15,903 nucleotides of DNA from Bacteroidota bacterium (GTDB lineage: Bacteria > Bacteroidota > Bacteroidia > Bacteroidales > VadinHA17): positions 1-15,903 of the forward strand of contig JAEYZD010000111.1 of the NCBI GenBank assembly GCA_023430725.1, read 5' to 3'. The notes beneath the pieces were generated by a model. The model was not told where the DNA came from, searched no databases, and saw only the letters and a program-made list of their open reading frames with translations. Positions within the stretch are counted from its first letter, which is position 1; the number at the start of each line of letters is the position of its first letter. Made by a program: the position numbers and the translations under genes. Positions 14,096 to 15,903 of this stretch are shown here, one piece after another.

Positions 14096-15610
14096 TCAGA
14101 ATTTCAGTCCGACTGTAACTGACATGTACTTATCCCTTGTATTCAGATCAACCGGATCACTTGTATATTCACGAGCAGCTCTCGGATCATCGGGAAACAT
14201 CATATATGCCTCATAGGTGTTGAGGAATGACATTGCCAGGTCAATGTAAAACTTGTCCTGTCTGTATCCGAGTCCCGCGCTGAATCCCGTGGAACTGGCA
14301 TCCTCGTTCAGTGTTTCGTCATCAAATGCGGAGCCATAATAGCTGAAACCTCCGCGAAAATAGAGCGGTCCGGTCCGCACTTCGGCACCAAGCTTCAGGT
14401 TTCCGCTTCTGACCATCTCGGCAGAGAGATCTTCGTTCTCCTGTTCGAATTCGTAACCGTCAGATCCCTTGCTGAGCTTTGCCGACCCATAGTCCACCAT
14501 CTCGTAGTCTGCACTCAGGAGGCCAAAATTCCCCAGCTGGTATGCTATACCTGCGTTAAGTCGGAAAGGTGTGGTTACGCGGTAGCGGTATACAAGTTCA
14601 TCCTCATTGACACTGGGAGATGCATCATCGGAAGGATCCGAAGGTGTGTCATTGTCAAGCTTGACCGTAAGGCTGTTGTAGAACACCTCATCAATCGTAT
14701 AGATGGTCGGTGTGGTGAACCCTACGCCCAGACGCAACGATTCAAACGGTCTGACAATTGCGCCGACCTTGAAATTCCATCCTGATCCGGTAGCGTTGAA
14801 GTGGTCTGTATATGTGAAGTTCACGAAGTCAAATGTACGTTCGGCCTCATCAATCTCCCTGTGGGTGTAATGGCCTGTATATGATATGTTTGTTAACCCG
14901 AAGCCTGCGCCGATATATACCTTGTCACTGATATTTGCACCCAGTGCCACAGTATGTTCATTGCTGTAACCCGCATTGTCAATTACTCTCTTCATCTGCT
15001 GACCGTAGGCCGGATCCACCTCACCGTAATATGAGAATATGGATGCATATTCATCAAGGTAGTTGGGCAGGGTGTCAATCAGGTAGGTCTCGTAGGCCAT
15101 CCATGCCGTGCCTCCCAGTTCGCTGGTGCGGAAGCCTGTCCCCTGCAGGGCCCAGAAGTCTGCCATTGATCCGTTGTCACTGATACCGTCTATCACCGCA
15201 TTCCTGTAATAGTTGTTTGTCCTGTTGAATGTATAGGCGAATGAGAGATTTTTCAGTCCCGAATTGTTGCCTGTGGAAAACGATGAAACGACTCCTGCCT
15301 GTCCCAGGTTAAGTCCCGAGTAGCTGTCGTCACTGCCGTAACCGTTCCAGTCAGTGTTCATATCGCGGAAGAAGACAACCGGAGTGATTGACACTTCGGT
15401 TGAGCGGAACACACCTGCGCCGGCCGGGTTGATTGCTATGGCCGAAATATCTCCCCCCAGTGCCGTGAAGGCACCGCTCATGGCATTGAATCTGGCTGTA
15501 CCCTGGTAGAAAGTTTTCGAGTACCTGTAAGCATCGTCCATGTTCTGTCCGGCGACCCAGGCAGGAAGCAGCAGGACTGTTGCGGCCACGAGTAAGATTC
15601 TTCTTTTCAT
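14096..15610 (-). CDS. OmpP1/FadL-like outer membrane protein
   Basis: A 504-residue outer membrane beta-barrel of the OmpP1/FadL/TodX type, predicted to pass hydrophobic compounds across the outer membrane. Residues 1-21 form a signal peptide (basic MKRR, hydrophobic core, likely cut near VAG/Q). The conserved N-terminal hatch region follows with GTARFNAMSGAFTALGGD (37-54) and NPAGAG (61-66). The rest alternates short amphipathic strands and ends in Phe504, as usual for barrel proteins. An acidic insert (about 319-338: DNDTPSDPSDD and NEDE) probably lies in a surface loop. The start at 15610 is fixed by the signal peptide. It lies downstream of a serine-rich gene in the same direction, 80 bases away. 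Substrate unknown; family calls such as hemin receptor are not supported here. Confidence 0.88.
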   Translation of the reverse strand: MKRRILLVAATVLLLPAWVAGQNMDDAYRYSKTFYQGTARFNAMSGAFTALGGDISAIAINPAGAGVFRSTEVSITPVVFFRDMNTDWNGYGSDDSYSGLNLGQAGVVSSFSTGNNSGLKNLSFAYTFNRTNNYYRNAVIDGISDNGSMADFWALQGTGFRTSELGGTAWMAYETYLIDTLPNYLDEYASIFSYYGEVDPAYGQQMKRVIDNAGYSNEHTVALGANISDKVYIGAGFGLTNISYTGHYTHREIDEAERTFDFVNFTYTDHFNATGSGWNFKVGAIVRPFESLRLGVGFTTPTIYTIDEVFYNSLTVKLDNDTPSDPSDDASPSVNEDELVYRYRVTTPFRLNAGIAYQLGNFGLLSADYEMVDYGSAKLSKGSDGYEFEQENEDLSAEMVRSGNLKLGAEVRTGPLYFRGGFSYYGSAFDDETLNEDASSTGFSAGLGYRQDKFYIDLAMSFLNTYEAYMMFPDDPRAAREYTSDPVDLNTRDKYMSVTVGLKF

Positions 15611-15647
15611 TTTCTTGATTTTAAGGTGTACAATTCCTGATGCTCCT

Positions 15648-15655
15648 GCAAAATA
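15648..15655 (-). promoter_or_regulatory. Candidate -7 box for the outer membrane protein gene
   Basis: The minus strand reads TATTTTGC here, one base short of the Bacteroidota TAnnTTTG spacing. It lies about 38 bases before the ATG at 15610, inside the 80-base spacer 15611-15690. No matching -33 element was found at the expected distance. Tentative; the gene may instead be read through from the upstream serine-rich gene. Confidence 0.2.
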
Positions 15656-15690
15656 TGCGGAACATGAATCAACAGGATCATTGATTGTGT

Positions 15691-15903
15691 TTATCGTCTT
15701 CCGCCTGATGAGCTTCGCCCTGATGAAGAGGAAGAGGAGGAGGATGAAGAGGAGGAAGTCCCGGCTGATGAACCGGAGCTGTGGCTTCCGCCTGATGAGT
15801 ACGAACCGCCGGAGCTGGAGCTTCTGCTGCCGCCCGAATAGGATGAGCCGCTGCTTCTTGTTCCGCCGGAGTATGATGACCCGCTGCTGCTGCTGCGTGA
15901 GGG
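15691..15903 (-). CDS. Serine-rich C-terminal tail of an unidentified protein (partial)
   Basis: The minus strand is open from the window edge (15903) to a TAA at 15691-15693, giving the last 70 residues of a protein. I cannot assign a family. About 41 of 70 residues are serine, with most of the rest Gly, Arg and Tyr. It has repeated units such as SSYSGG, SSSSGGSYSSGG and a run of 12 serines, and ends in GRSSSGGRR. The run uses mixed TCC, TCT and TCA codons. Such tails are flexible and often surface-exposed or modified, but that is inference. It precedes the OmpP1-like gene in the same direction. Confidence 0.7.
   Translation of the reverse strand, partial: PSRSSSSGSSYSGGTRSSGSSYSGGSRSSSSGGSYSSGGSHSSGSSAGTSSSSSSSSSSSSGRSSSGGRR

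Noticed and set aside
1..15903. CRISPR arrays, tRNA or rRNA genes, insertion sequences, attachment sites
   Set aside because: No direct-repeat arrays, cloverleaf sequences, transposase motifs or flanking duplications were seen on either strand.

Overview
The window reads as a stretch of chromosome from an anaerobic member of the Bacteroidota, probably Bacteroidales. The basis is mixed. The decarboxylase small subunit ends in the YSPWSSK tail I associate with that phylum, an OmpP1/FadL porin and a WbqC protein lie nearby, and Shine-Dalgarno sites are weak or absent. The enzymes (Na+-pumping decarboxylase, CoA-dependent lyase, rubredoxin, polyferredoxin) suit a fermenter. Coding density is very high. 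The largest gap is 157 bases (10395-10551), so no gene-free stretch exceeds 300 bases. I found no tRNA, rRNA, CRISPR array, transposase or phage gene.

Layout: 1-627 (+) is the C-terminal part of a PepD-type M20 dipeptidase. 624-7806 (-) is a compact eight-gene, operon-like series. Read in the direction of transcription it is methylmalonyl-CoA epimerase (mce), methylmalonyl-CoA decarboxylase alpha, delta, biotin-carrier and beta subunits (mmdA, an oadG-like gene, mmdC, mmdB), a fused citrate-lyase-type acyl carrier plus beta subunit (CitD-CitE), the alpha subunit CitF, and a 55-residue rubredoxin. 7899-10394 (-) holds a DUF362 protein with a Tat-type signal, followed by a NapH/NapG-like polyferredoxin fusion with a second twin-arginine motif in mid-protein. 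10552-14088 (+) is the nickel-pincer nucleotide set larC-larE-larB, joined by two ATGA stop/start overlaps, followed closely by a WbqC-family gene. 14096-15610 (-) is an OmpP1/FadL-like outer membrane protein. 15691-15903 (-) is the serine-rich C-terminal end of a gene that runs out of the window.

How the genes fit together: the mce-mmd block is the end of the succinate-to-propionate route. (R)- and (S)-methylmalonyl-CoA are interconverted, then decarboxylated to propionyl-CoA while Na+ is exported. The downstream CitDE/CitF lyase would split citrate, or possibly citramalate or a related acid, into acetate and an oxo-acid. Placing both in one series suggests a joint organic-acid or amino-acid fermentation module. 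CitF carries an atypical sequence where a conserved glycine/alanine motif is expected, so its substrate should not be assumed. The larCEB genes make the nickel-pincer cofactor, but no LarA-type client enzyme is in the window. The DUF362/polyferredoxin pair looks like a membrane-anchored electron-transfer module of unknown partner.

Most notable points: the lyase/decarboxylase supercluster with a carrier-enzyme fusion and divergent CitF; the polyferredoxin that appears to combine Sec-inserted helices with an internal Tat-type segment; a LarC with a 22-histidine tract and a LarE with three conserved-looking cysteines; and a near-perfect 34-bp hairpin inside the last codons of the WbqC gene.
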